Of a stretch of 64,000 nt of DNA, positions 33,825 through 42,291 are shown piece after piece. Under the pieces are notes generated by a model. It was not told where the DNA came from, did no database searches, and saw only the letters and a list, made by a program, of their open reading frames with translations. The position numbers and the translations under genes were made by a program. Source of the stretch: Palleronia marisminoris (GTDB lineage: Bacteria; Pseudomonadota; Alphaproteobacteria; Rhodobacterales; Rhodobacteraceae). Each line of letters opens with the position of its first letter. Position 1 is the stretch's first letter. Where the stretch lies: positions 372,001-436,000 of the forward strand of contig NZ_FWFV01000002.1 in the NCBI RefSeq assembly GCF_900172315.1. Reading direction: 5' to 3'.

Positions 33825-36002
33825 TCACGCGAGGCGCAGCCCGCTGCGATAGAGCGGAAGCTCTCGCACTCGCTTCCCGGTGAGCCGGGCAACCGCGTTC
33901 AACACCGCAGGCGTCGCCACGAAGATCGTGGGCTCGCCGACGCCGCCCCAGAACCCGCCGGAGGGCACGAGGTGCATCTGGACGTCGGGCATCTCCCACA
34001 TGGTCATGATGGGATAGGTGTCGAAATTCTGCTCCTGCACCCGCCCGTCTTCCACGGTGATCTCGCTGAGCATCGAGGCCGAGAGACCCATCGCGAAGGA
34101 CCCCTCGATCTGCGCCTCGACCTGCTGCGGGTTGACGATGTGGCCCGGATCGGTCGCCGCGACGATCCGGTGGATCTTCACCGCGTCATTCTCGACCGAA
34201 ACCTCGGCCGCGGCAGCGACATACGAGCCGTAGCCCATGTGCTGACAAAGCCCGTAGGCGCGACCCTCGGGCGGGCCTTCCTCCCAGCCGATCCCCTCGG
34301 CCACCTTGTTCAGCACGGCGAGATGCTTGGGATGGTCCTGCATCATCGAGCGCCGGAATTCGAGCGGGTCGCGATCCGCGGCAAGGGCCAGCTCGTCGAT
34401 GAAGCTTTCGAGGTAGAACGAGTTCTGGTTGTTGTTCACCCCGCGCCAGAAGCCGGGCCGCAGGGGCGGGTTGCGCATGGCGTGGTCGATCAGCAGGTTC
34501 GGGACGGTATAGCCCAACCGCCCTTCCTCGCCCTCGGGCTGAAGCCCCTGGAACACCAGAGGATCCATCCCGTCCTCCAGCGCGTATGGCATCAGGCCCG
34601 CGAAGATCGACTGCCCCGAGATCCGCATGTGCATGCCGGTCAGGTTGCCCTCGGCGTCGAGTCCCCCCCGGAGCCTGGCCTTGGTCACCGGATGGTAGGT
34701 GCCGTGGGTCATGTCCTCTTCACGAGACCAGATGACCTTCACGGGCGTGCCCTTCATCTCCATCGCGATCTTGACCGCGAGGGTCGTGTAGTCGGTCGAG
34801 GACGCGCCCCGGCGCCCGAAGCCGCCGCCCAGATGCATCCGGTGGATATCGCATTGCGCGATCTCGAGTCCTGATGCCTCGGACGCCGCAGCCAGGTCGG
34901 ATTCCGCGTTCTGGGTAGAGGTCCAGACCGTGCAGCTGTCATCCGTGACGAGCGCCATCGCGTTCATCGGCTCCATGGTGACGTGGTGCTGCCATGGGTA
35001 GGAATAGGTCGCCTCGACCACCTGAGCGGCATCCTGGAGGGCCTGCGCGGCGTCGCCCGTCTCGTTCCCGACGAACGTCTCGTCGGCATCGAGGCCATCG
35101 TTCAGCATCGCCTCGAGCTCTTCTGTCCCGAACGACGCAGCCTCTTCCGGCAGGTCCCACTCGATCTCGAGCGCCTCGACCGCCTTGTTTGCCCGCCACC
35201 AGGTATCGGCGACCACGGCAACGGTCGACTCGTCCACCTGAATTACGCGCATGACCCCGGGCATGTCTTCGACGGTCGACGCGTCGAAACTCGCGACCGT
35301 GCCGCCCTGAACCGGCGTCTGGCGGATCGCCGCGTTCACCATGCCGTCGACCGCGAAGTCGATGGAGTAGACGAGGCTGCCGTCCGTCTTCCCGGCCGTG
35401 TCCAGGCGAAGGAGCGACTGGCCCGCGATCGTCCACTCGGACGGGTCCTTCAGCGTCACGCTCTCTGGCACATCGAGCTTCGCCGCATCTTCGGCGACGT
35501 CGCCATAGGTCAGCGTTTCGCCGCCGGGGCCGGTGATCACCCCGCGCTCGACGGAAAGCTCGGCGACGTCGACATTCCAGCGGTTCGCAGCAGCCTGCAT
35601 GAGCATCGCGCGTGCCGCTGCGCCGCCCTGCCGGACCATTTCCTGGCTGGTGCGGATACCCTGGCTGCCGAACGTCCCGAAGGACCCCCAGACCCTTTCA
35701 CGCGCGACGTTCTCGCCTGGCGATGGATAGGACCAGCTGACGGTCTCCCAGTCGGCGTCGAGTTCCTCGGCCACGAGTTGCACGAGACCGGTGAGCGTGC
35801 CCTGCCCCATCTCGATCTTCGCCACGCGGACGATGACGGTGTTGTCCGGCTGGACAACGACCCAGGCGTTCATCTCTGGCTCGGCCAGCCCGGCAAGCTG
35901 CTGTGCACCCGCGCCAAGCGGAAAGCCGATTGCGAGGCCCCCGGTGGTCGCGGCCGCAGAGGCAAGAAAGCCCCGGCGGGACAGTGTGAATTGTTCGGTC
36001 AT
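33825..36002 (-). CDS. Molybdopterin-binding large subunit of a xanthine dehydrogenase-family hydroxylase (isoquinoline 1-oxidoreductase beta type)
   Basis: A 725-residue protein with a Tat signal (S-R-R-G-F-L-A-S-A-A-A-T-T). The IorB-type pattern is present: A-K-I-E-M-G-Q-G, H-V-T-M-E-P-M-N-A-M-A, L-G-G-G-F-G-R-R-G for the molybdenum cofactor and G-F-W-R-G-V-N-N-N-Q-N. Enzymes of this type hydroxylate N-heterocyclic aromatics or oxidise aldehydes, with electrons leaving by the small iron-sulfur subunit and often a cytochrome. Its small subunit is encoded 13 bases upstream. The substrate is unknown; the divergent amine oxidase operon hints at nitrogen heterocycles. Confidence 0.88.
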   Translation of the reverse strand: MTEQFTLSRRGFLASAAATTGGLAIGFPLGAGAQQLAGLAEPEMNAWVVVQPDNTVIVRVAKIEMGQGTLTGLVQLVAEELDADWETVSWSYPSPGENVARERVWGSFGTFGSQGIRTSQEMVRQGGAAARAMLMQAAANRWNVDVAELSVERGVITGPGGETLTYGDVAEDAAKLDVPESVTLKDPSEWTIAGQSLLRLDTAGKTDGSLVYSIDFAVDGMVNAAIRQTPVQGGTVASFDASTVEDMPGVMRVIQVDESTVAVVADTWWRANKAVEALEIEWDLPEEAASFGTEELEAMLNDGLDADETFVGNETGDAAQALQDAAQVVEATYSYPWQHHVTMEPMNAMALVTDDSCTVWTSTQNAESDLAAASEASGLEIAQCDIHRMHLGGGFGRRGASSTDYTTLAVKIAMEMKGTPVKVIWSREEDMTHGTYHPVTKARLRGGLDAEGNLTGMHMRISGQSIFAGLMPYALEDGMDPLVFQGLQPEGEEGRLGYTVPNLLIDHAMRNPPLRPGFWRGVNNNQNSFYLESFIDELALAADRDPLEFRRSMMQDHPKHLAVLNKVAEGIGWEEGPPEGRAYGLCQHMGYGSYVAAAAEVSVENDAVKIHRIVAATDPGHIVNPQQVEAQIEGSFAMGLSASMLSEITVEDGRVQEQNFDTYPIMTMWEMPDVQMHLVPSGGFWGGVGEPTIFVATPAVLNAVARLTGKRVRELPLYRSGLRLA

Positions 36003-36015
36003 GATGGCTCCCCCC

Positions 36016-36468
36016 TCACGTCAGTTCGGAGGCGCGCTTGATACCCGCGCGGATCCGGTTGTAGGTCCCACAGCGGCAGAGATTGCCCATGCTGCTGCGG
36101 ATGTCCTCGTCGGTCGGTTCGGGAATATCCCGCAGAAGTGCAGCCGCCGCCATGATCTGACCCGATTGGCAATAGCCGCACTGGGGCACGTCGAGCTCGA
36201 TCCAGGCCTGCTGGATCGGGTGCGATCGGTCGGGTGACAGGCCCTCGATCGTGGTGATCTCTTCACCTTCGGCTATGTCCTGGAGCTGGATTTGACAGGA
36301 CCGCGCAGGCTGTCCCTCGATCTGGACGGTGCACGCACCACACGCGGCGATCCCGCAACCGTACTTCGTGCCGGTCAAGCCGAGCTGCTCGCGCAGGACC
36401 CACAGAAGCGGGGTATCGGGCTCCGCATCCACCTCGTGGGTCGTTCCGTTGACGGTTAGTGTTGGCAT
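36016..36468 (-). CDS. Two [2Fe-2S] small subunit of the molybdenum hydroxylase (IorA type)
   Basis: A 150-residue protein. The N-terminal plant-type ferredoxin cluster is [13 protein letters not shown] with a fourth cysteine at R-S-C-Q. The helical domain holds the second cluster, [10 protein letters not shown] and C-R-C-G-T-Y. Length is normal. It passes electrons from the molybdenum site to an acceptor. It is the first gene of the leftward pair; its promoter should lie in the 400-base gap shared with the amine oxidase operon. Confidence 0.93.
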   Translation of the reverse strand: MPTLTVNGTTHEVDAEPDTPLLWVLREQLGLTGTKYGCGIAACGACTVQIEGQPARSCQIQLQDIAEGEEITTIEGLSPDRSHPIQQAWIELDVPQCGYCQSGQIMAAAALLRDIPEPTDEDIRSSMGNLCRCGTYNRIRAGIKRASELT

Positions 36469-36869
36469 TGAGCTTCCTCCCTCGCGCCGGTGCCCAAGGC
36501 GGAATGTCCGCAGGTGGACTCCAATACGTCACGCTATTCCGCCGAACCCGTCGGAAGCAAGCTTCGGTTGTACGGCGCCCCCGACTCTGGCCCGAGCGCC
36601 GCCTTCCGCGCGAAAGCCCCCGGCGCGAGCGGCATGACCGTCGCGCGGCAGCAACCAGCCGACCCTTCGCGTTTCGCCACCGAGTTGAGGCGTCGTTCGG
36701 CGCTTCGTCCTCGGGCCGGCTTTCGCCACATAGTTGACGCGAACAACTTTGAGGCGTTCAATGTTTGGGCAGATCTGCCGTCACGGCGCCACCTTTGCCG
36801 ACTTCGTCTTTCCTCTGGCGCCGCCTCTTCGCAAACAGCTGTCACAGCGCATTTCTTCGAGGTTCAAGA
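36469..36869. other. Divergent intergenic region between the molybdenum hydroxylase and amine oxidase operons
   Basis: About 400 bases with no convincing gene. It must carry promoters in both directions. A possible rightward promoter lies at 36734-36762; I saw no clear leftward one. Short frames in it lack family features. Confidence 0.5.
36734..36762 (+). promoter_or_regulatory. Possible sigma-70-type promoter of the amine oxidase operon
   Basis: TTGACG (36734-36739) is followed after 17 bases by TTCAAT (36757-36762). The next gene begins at 36870. The -10 box is weak, so this is a candidate only. Confidence 0.35.
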
Positions 36870-38444
36870 ATGACAGGAATTTCACGCAGACACTTGTTGC
36901 AGTTGATCGGCACCGCGGCCGGCAGCACTGCGATGTACCACGCCATGACCGCCATGGGGCATGCGCAGGGGTCGACCTATTCGGGGCCGATCCAGCTCGA
37001 CGGGGATCCGCAGGGGGCGAAGGTCCTCGTTCTCGGCGCTGGGCTTGCGGGCCTGACGGCGGCACTCGAGCTGCGCGCGGCGGGGTACGAGGTCGAAGTC
37101 CTCGAGTTCCGCGAGAAGGCTGGCGGGCGGTGCTGGACCCTCAGGTCGGGCGATACCTATACCGAGCTTGGCGGCGACACCCAGACAGTGGACTTCGCCG
37201 AGGGCAACTACCTCAACCCCGGGCCATGGCGCATCCCGCATCACCACCATGCGGTGCTGGATTACTGCCGGCGCCTCGGGGTCCAGCTCGAACCGTTCAT
37301 GCAGAAGAACTACAACAGCTACCTGCATCGCTCGGATGCCTTCGGCGGCAAGCCGCAGCGTCTCAAGGAGATCGCGACCGACCATCGAGGCCATACCTCG
37401 GAACTGCTGGCCAAGGCGGTCGATCAAGGCAAGCTCGACGACATGATCAGCGCCGACGACAAGGAGGCCTTGCTCGAAAGTCTGAAGACCGTCGGCGTGC
37501 TGAACGATAACTACGGATATGTCGAAAGCCTCGATACCAGCTACTATCGCGGATACGAGAAGGGCCCCGGTGGCGGCATGACCGCCCAGGCGATTCCGTC
37601 CACCCCGATAGACCTGTCCACGATCCTGGATTCAAAGTTGTGGACGTGGCTCGCGACGCACGAGACGCTGAACCACCAGATGACCATGTTCCAGCCGGTG
37701 GGCGGCATGGACGCGATCGCCGAAGGGTTCGCGCGCGAGGTCGGCGATCTCATAACCTACAACGCCAAGGTCACCTCGCTCCAGCAGGATGATTCCGGCG
37801 TGACCGTGACGTGGGAAGACACGGCGAATGGCGGCCAGCGCACCTCGACCGCGGACTGGTGCGTCTGCACGATCCCCTTCTCGGTCCTTGGCCAGATCGA
37901 GCACAACCTGTCGGGCGAGTTGTCCTCCGTCATCGACACGATGTTCTACAACGGCTCGGTGAAGTGGGGCCTCGAGTTCAACCGCCGCTTCTGGGAAGAG
38001 GACGAGCATATCTATGGCGGGATCAGCTATACCGACCTGCCGATCACCCAGATCAGCTATCCGTCCAACGGGTATCTCTCTCCGGGGCCGGCCGTGCTTC
38101 TGGGGGGCTATACCTGGCGCGGCGCGAACAGCTTTGAATTCAACGCGATGAGTCCCGCCGAACGCATCGAGGTCGCGCTGGAATACGGCGCGCGGATCCA
38201 CCCGCAGTATCGTGACGAGTTCAAGACGGGCGTTACCGTATCGTGGCACAAGGTGCCCTGGACGCTGGGTTGCTCGGGCATCTGGCAGAACAAGGAGCGC
38301 GACTACGAGCAGGCCGTGGCGATCGATCGTCGCGTCGTGTGCGCGGGCGAGCATTTGTCCGACCTGCCCGCGTGGCAGGAGGGCGCGATCCTGTCGTCGC
38401 TCGACGCGATCTCGCGGCTTCATGATAAGGTTCTGAACGGATGA
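36870..38444 (+). CDS. Tat-exported FAD amine oxidase/dehydrogenase
   Basis: A 524-residue flavoprotein from ATG 36870 with a Tat signal (I-S-R-R-H-L-L-Q-L-I-G-T-A-A-G). FAD-binding V-L-V-L-G-A-G-L-A-G-L-T-A-A-L-E-L and G-G-R-C-W are near the start; the C-terminal G-E-H-L-S-D-L-P-A-W-Q-E-G-A-I fits the monoamine oxidase family. It overlaps the gene for an exported cytochrome c by four bases, followed by an exported RidA-type gene. Nicotine oxidoreductase NicA2 of Pseudomonas putida is a Tat-exported relative that works as a dehydrogenase with cytochrome CycN, so cytochrome c rather than oxygen may be the acceptor here. The substrate (amine or N-heterocycle) is unknown. Confidence 0.88.
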   Translation: MTGISRRHLLQLIGTAAGSTAMYHAMTAMGHAQGSTYSGPIQLDGDPQGAKVLVLGAGLAGLTAALELRAAGYEVEVLEFREKAGGRCWTLRSGDTYTELGGDTQTVDFAEGNYLNPGPWRIPHHHHAVLDYCRRLGVQLEPFMQKNYNSYLHRSDAFGGKPQRLKEIATDHRGHTSELLAKAVDQGKLDDMISADDKEALLESLKTVGVLNDNYGYVESLDTSYYRGYEKGPGGGMTAQAIPSTPIDLSTILDSKLWTWLATHETLNHQMTMFQPVGGMDAIAEGFAREVGDLITYNAKVTSLQQDDSGVTVTWEDTANGGQRTSTADWCVCTIPFSVLGQIEHNLSGELSSVIDTMFYNGSVKWGLEFNRRFWEEDEHIYGGISYTDLPITQISYPSNGYLSPGPAVLLGGYTWRGANSFEFNAMSPAERIEVALEYGARIHPQYRDEFKTGVTVSWHKVPWTLGCSGIWQNKERDYEQAVAIDRRVVCAGEHLSDLPAWQEGAILSSLDAISRLHDKVLNG

Positions 38445-38905
38445 GACAGATGAAACAGTCCCTCACTACCGCCGCGGCGATCCTTCTTGCCCTCCCGGCC
38501 CTTGCCCAGGACGATTCCGGCCGCGCCGAGACCATGGCCGCGGACCGCCAGCCGACCGACCTTTTCGCCGATGACACGATAACGGGTGAAGAAGGGCACG
38601 AGGTCTATGGCGCCGTCTGCGCGGGCTGCCACATGCCCGACGGTCAGGGCGCGGTCGGAGCAGGAAATTACCCTGCCCTCGCCGGTAACCCGAACCTCGA
38701 ATTCGCGTCATACCCCATCTACATCATCGTCAACGGTCAGGGGAACATGCCCCCACTGGGGCCGGTGATGTCCGACGAGCAGGTCGTCGCCGTGACCGAA
38801 TACATCCAGACGAGCTTCGGCAACGATTACGAGCCCGACGCCACGATCGAGGCCGTGCAGACGGCCCGTCCCGCGGATCCCGACGCCACGACCGGAGAAC
38901 ACTGA
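38441..38905 (+). CDS. Exported monoheme cytochrome c, likely electron acceptor of the amine oxidase
   Basis: A 154-residue protein with signal peptide (T-T-A-A-A-I-L-L-A-L-P-A-L-A-Q), heme site V-C-A-G-C-H-M-P-D-G-Q-G and axial methionine in Q-G-N-M-P-P-L-G. The G-N-Y-P-A-L-A-G-N pattern is typical of class I cytochromes that serve periplasmic dehydrogenases. The start overlaps the stop of the flavoprotein gene, and its stop overlaps the RidA gene by one base (TGATG). The acidic tail is without known role. Confidence 0.9.
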   Translation: MRQMKQSLTTAAAILLALPALAQDDSGRAETMAADRQPTDLFADDTITGEEGHEVYGAVCAGCHMPDGQGAVGAGNYPALAGNPNLEFASYPIYIIVNGQGNMPPLGPVMSDEQVVAVTEYIQTSFGNDYEPDATIEAVQTARPADPDATTGEH

Positions 38906-39393
38906 TGCGCACCATCCTGACGGCACTCGCCTTCGCAGCCTTCGCCCCTGCTCTTCACGCGCAATCCTCCGAGGTCACGCGCCACCCGATCCCGAACAGC
39001 GACTTCCCGATCCTGCAGGCCGTCGAGGTTCCCGCCGACGCGACGCTGGTCTACCTGAGCGGCACCGTCCCGCAGGTCGCCGACGACAGCGCCGAGGAAG
39101 GCTCGGCCGAACGCTTCGGCGATACGGCGACCCAGACTGAAACGACGCTCGCCTCAATCCAATCGAAGCTCGAAAGCCTGGATCTGGACATGGGCGACGT
39201 CATCAAGATGCAGGTCTATCTCGTCGCGCCCGAGGGCGCGGATGGCATGGATTTTGCCGGCTTCATGGACAGCTATACCCAGTATTTCGGGACGGACGAG
39301 CAGCCGAACCTGCCCACCCGTTCCGTCTTCGAAGTGGCAGGGCTGGCGAACCCGTCATGGCTTGTCGAGATCGAGGTTGTCGCGGTGCGCTAG
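38905..39393 (+). CDS. Exported RidA/YjgF-family protein, likely periplasmic imine deaminase
   Basis: A 162-residue RidA-type protein with signal peptide (A-L-A-F-A-A-F-A-P-A-L-H-A-Q). The body shows L-V-Y-L-S-G-T-V-P-Q, then T-Q-T-E-T-T-L-A-S-I and N-L-P-T-R-S-V-F-E-V-A-G-L-A. The arginine in P-T-R-S-V is the one that holds the substrate acid group in active RidA enzymes. Cytosolic RidA hydrolyses reactive enamines and imines; an exported form right behind an amine oxidase would hydrolyse the imine product in the periplasm. This role is inferred from gene order. Confidence 0.88.
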   Translation: MRTILTALAFAAFAPALHAQSSEVTRHPIPNSDFPILQAVEVPADATLVYLSGTVPQVADDSAEEGSAERFGDTATQTETTLASIQSKLESLDLDMGDVIKMQVYLVAPEGADGMDFAGFMDSYTQYFGTDEQPNLPTRSVFEVAGLANPSWLVEIEVVAVR

Positions 39394-39479
39394 CCCCGAC
39401 GCAATGACCGGTGGGGCGACATGGGAACACAGGACGCCGGCGCTTGGAGATGAAACCGGGAGATACCTGAATCCCGAGG

Positions 39480-39504
39480 GCGGCGGCGGCCTTCCCGCCG
39501 CCGC
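39480..39504. terminator. Strong GC hairpin between convergent genes
   Basis: GCGGCGGCGG (39480-39489) and CCGCCGCCGC (39495-39504) form a perfect 10-bp stem with a five-base loop. It lies between the RidA gene and the leftward zinc-ribbon gene, where a two-way terminator is expected. No T-run follows on either side, so strength is uncertain. Confidence 0.55.
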
Positions 39505-39509
39505 ATCGC

Positions 39510-39845
39510 CTACTGGGACAGGAGATATCCTCCGCCGAACAGTACGCTCATCGTGATCGCCAGAACCACCCAGTGCAGCAGAGTCCCGCCTGACCCCGAT
39601 CCCGCCGCCTTCTGCCGCTGGCAGAAGGCGCATTCGGTCTCGAACCCCGGGATGGAAGTTCCGCAACTTGTGCAGGCTGCGTCGGCGGGCTGCTGCTTGG
39701 AGCGGTGCGCAGGCTCGGCGGATTGCGACCCCCAGGGTTCCGCGGCTATCGCCGCCGCGGGGCTGTGGGGGTGGTTGGCGGCTTGGGGCAGCGGCTCGGG
39801 CCCATGAGGAACAGTGAGGCCGCGTTCGAGGTTCGGTGAGGACAC
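39510..39845 (-). CDS. Small zinc-ribbon protein with C-terminal membrane helix
   Basis: About 111 residues if GTG 39845 is used; no ATG fits. The middle has C-T-S-C-G-T-S-I-P-G-F-E-T-E-C-A-F-C, a four-cysteine zinc ribbon. A single hydrophobic helix, W-V-V-L-A-I-T-M-S-V-L-F-G-G-G-Y, ends the protein, so it is probably tail-anchored. The N-terminal half is proline-rich and unstructured. It stands next to terC on the same strand. Function unknown; the start is uncertain. Confidence 0.5.
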   Translation of the reverse strand: MSSPNLERGLTVPHGPEPLPQAANHPHSPAAAIAAEPWGSQSAEPAHRSKQQPADAACTSCGTSIPGFETECAFCQRQKAAGSGSGGTLLHWVVLAITMSVLFGGGYLLSQ

Positions 39846-39891
39846 GTCGTGTCTCCAGAAGGGTGGAAGTTTCGTGATGCCGCGGATTGCG

Positions 39892-40899
39892 TCATCCCGC
39901 CGCGCCTTTCGACAGGGTGGCGGCCGATCCGCCCCCTCCACCCGTCTTCCAGAGCGAGAATGCGACGCCGGCACCCAGGATCGCGAAGGTGATGCCGAGC
40001 GACCAGGAGGGCGGGAACTTCTCCCAGCCCATCAGATCGGCCACGAAGATCTTGGAGCCGATGAAGATCAACAGGACCGACAGCGCGTATTTCAGGTAGG
40101 CGAAGCGGTGCAGGATCGCGGCCAGCGCGAAGTAGAGCGCGCGAAGCCCGAGGATCGCGAAGATGTTCGACGTGTACACGAGGTAGGGATCGGTGGTGAT
40201 CGTGAACACGGCCGGCACCGAGTCCACCGCGAAGACCAGATCGGCGATCTCGATCAGGACGAGGGCAAGGAAGAGCGGGGTCGCGTAGCGCGTGATCCTG
40301 CCGGTCGTCGGGTTCGGCTCACGGACGAAGAAGGCCTGGCCGCGCAGCCCATCGGTCACATTCATGCGGCGCTTGAGAAACTTCAGGATCCGGTTGTCGT
40401 CGAGGTCAGGCTCCGCGTCGTGCGAGACGAAGAGCATCTTGATCCCGGTGAAGACCAGGAAGGCCGCGAAGACGTAGAGGACCCAGTGGTACTGGTCGAC
40501 GATGGTCGCGCCCAGCCCGATCATGATCCCACGCAGGACGATCACGCCCAGGATGCCCCAGAACAGGACCCGGTGCTGGTATTCCCGCGGGATCGCGAAG
40601 AACCCGAAGATCAGCGCGATGACGAAGATATTGTCCATCGCCAAGGTCTTTTCCACGACGAAGGCGGTCAGGTATTGTGCCGTCGCCTCGGCATCCATCT
40701 GCCACCAGATGAACCCCGCGAAGGACAGGCCAAGCGCGATGTACATCGCCGACATGCGCAGGCTTTCGGCCACGCCGATCTCGTGATCGTCGCGGTGCAG
40801 GACGCCCAGGTCGAAGGCGAGAAGGCCGATGACCAGGACAAGAAAGACCAGCCACATCCAGAGCGGCTTGCCCAGAAAGAGCAGAAGAAGGAATTCCAC
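39892..40899 (-). CDS. TerC/Alx-family membrane protein
   Basis: The likely start is GTG 40899 (V-E-F-L-L-L-L-F-L-G-K-P-L-W-M-W), which matches the E. coli Alx beginning and has GAGG eight bases upstream; GTG 40923 is also open. The protein has about nine membrane helices. Conserved TerC parts are F-D-L-G-V-L-H, K-T-L-A-M-D-N-I-F-V-I, I-E-I-A-D-L-V-F-A-V-D-S-V-P-A and T-S-N-I-F-A-I-L-G-L-R-A-L-Y, with the acidic residues in the membrane thought to bind metal. Alx/TerC proteins are linked to manganese export and cofactor supply to exported metalloproteins. Confidence 0.92.
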   Translation of the reverse strand: MEFLLLLFLGKPLWMWLVFLVLVIGLLAFDLGVLHRDDHEIGVAESLRMSAMYIALGLSFAGFIWWQMDAEATAQYLTAFVVEKTLAMDNIFVIALIFGFFAIPREYQHRVLFWGILGVIVLRGIMIGLGATIVDQYHWVLYVFAAFLVFTGIKMLFVSHDAEPDLDDNRILKFLKRRMNVTDGLRGQAFFVREPNPTTGRITRYATPLFLALVLIEIADLVFAVDSVPAVFTITTDPYLVYTSNIFAILGLRALYFALAAILHRFAYLKYALSVLLIFIGSKIFVADLMGWEKFPPSWSLGITFAILGAGVAFSLWKTGGGGGSAATLSKGAAG

Positions 40900-41238
40900 G
40901 ATATGGACCTCTAAGCACCGCACGCACGGGAGGTCACGGGCGCGGAATTGCGATCGCGACGCCGGGCGTGCCCGGTGCGGTCCGACATCACGAGGGGGTA
41001 GCCATCGTCAGAGGGGCCCGGTCCGCGCGATAGAAATCGGGATGCCGGGACGCGCTTCAAGTGGTCGCCGAAAATAATGTGAGGCTGCAGCAGAGGCGGC
41101 GTGAACGACCCTGCCCGAAAGCGACGCTGCATAGCTTCGAAAGCTCTCGAAGGCCTGCTCGGGGCCGCTCGCGTTACCAGTCTCAGCCGCGTTGCGACTT
41201 GGCTGATCAGCGGTGACTGTTCGGATGCTACTGAAGGG
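40900..41238. other. TerC leader/promoter region without a gene
   Basis: About 340 bases separate the terC start from the end of the iron ABC operon. It contains a short GC hairpin (CCGGGC GT GCCCGG, 40962-40975) within the probable terC leader. No coding region is convincing. I could not find the conserved boxes of a manganese riboswitch on the terC strand. Confidence 0.4.
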
Positions 41239-42291
41239 TCAGCCTCTGCCGAGCAATACGACCGGCTCGGACGTGGCAAGGCGCACCCGCGTGCCGATCG
41301 GGTATATGTCGTTGGGACCGATCAGGGCCATCACGTCGATATCCGCCGTCCGCACCCAGTAAACCTGGTCGTGACCCCGGAACTCGCGGCCCGTGATCAC
41401 GCCATTCCCGCCTGCGCCCTCGGCCGCGCTCAGCGAGATTTGTTCGGGTCGGACGGCAAGCCGGACGTGCCCTTCGGCCGAGCGATCGATCCCCACGCGA
41501 CCGAGCGGCGTCTCGGCCCAGTTACCGCGCGCCTCACCCTCGAGGATGTTGGAGCGCCCGAGGAAACCGGCCACGAATTCGGATGTGGGGCTCCGGTACA
41601 CTGCGGCGGGGGCGTCGATCTGCAGGATCTGGCCAGCTTGCATGACCGCGACGCGGTCCGCCAGGGCCAGCGCCTCCTCCTGGTCGTGAGTGACGAGGAT
41701 GGCGGCCGACCCGGCACGCTTGAGCAGGGCACGGACCTCCTGCCGCGTCTCCAGCCGCATCGCCGCGTCGAGGTTTGAGAACGGCTCGTCGAGCAGCACC
41801 AGCGGCGGAGCGAGCGCCAGCGTTCGCGCCAGGGCCACGCGCTGCTGCTGACCGCCCGACAGCTGATGCGGCATCCGGTCAGCAAGGTTCGCGAGCCCTA
41901 CCATCTCGAGCATCTCGGCAACGCGCGCGCGCACCTCAGACGCGGGGCGGCCGCGCAGGCCGAAACCGACATTCGCGGCCACCGAAAGGTGCGGAAACAA
42001 GGCGTAGTCCTGAAAGACGAACCCGATGCCACGCCGCTCGGGCGCAAGCGCGGTGATATCGCGTCCGCGCAAGAGGACCGTGCCGCTATCCGGCCTCTCG
42101 AACCCGCCGACCAGGCGGAGCGTCGTCGTCTTGCCGCAGCCGGAGGGGCCAAGAAGGGCCACGATCTCTCCTTCGGCCACGTCGAACGAGGCGCCGTTGA
42201 CTGCGGCGCCCGCGGCCGTGGGAAAGTGGCGCACGAGGTGGTGAACCGAGAGCAGCGGACGGGCGGCCGTCGCCGGGTGATCGTCAGTCAT
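41239..42291 (-). CDS. fbpC: Iron(III) ABC transporter ATP-binding protein, FbpC type
   Basis: A 350-residue ATPase from ATG 42291. It has Walker A G-P-S-G-C-G-K-T-T, Q-loop F-Q-D-Y-A-L-F-P-H, signature L-S-G-G-Q-Q-Q-R, Walker B V-L-L-D-E-P-F-S-N and switch T-H-D-Q-E-E-A. A C-terminal TOBE-like regulatory domain (about residues 240-350) follows, as in FbpC/PotA. It overlaps the permease gene by eight bases. With the upstream permease and binding protein it forms a complete importer; iron(III) is the family's usual cargo. Confidence 0.9.
   Translation of the reverse strand: MTDDHPATAARPLLSVHHLVRHFPTAAGAAVNGASFDVAEGEIVALLGPSGCGKTTTLRLVGGFERPDSGTVLLRGRDITALAPERRGIGFVFQDYALFPHLSVAANVGFGLRGRPASEVRARVAEMLEMVGLANLADRMPHQLSGGQQQRVALARTLALAPPLVLLDEPFSNLDAAMRLETRQEVRALLKRAGSAAILVTHDQEEALALADRVAVMQAGQILQIDAPAAVYRSPTSEFVAGFLGRSNILEGEARGNWAETPLGRVGIDRSAEGHVRLAVRPEQISLSAAEGAGGNGVITGREFRGHDQVYWVRTADIDVMALIGPNDIYPIGTRVRLATSEPVVLLGRG

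Noticed and set aside
40900-41100. Manganese (yybP-ykoY) riboswitch upstream of terC
   Set aside because: The terC strand lacks the conserved boxes I would expect. A GGGGGTAGCC stretch is on the opposite strand, so the call is not supported.
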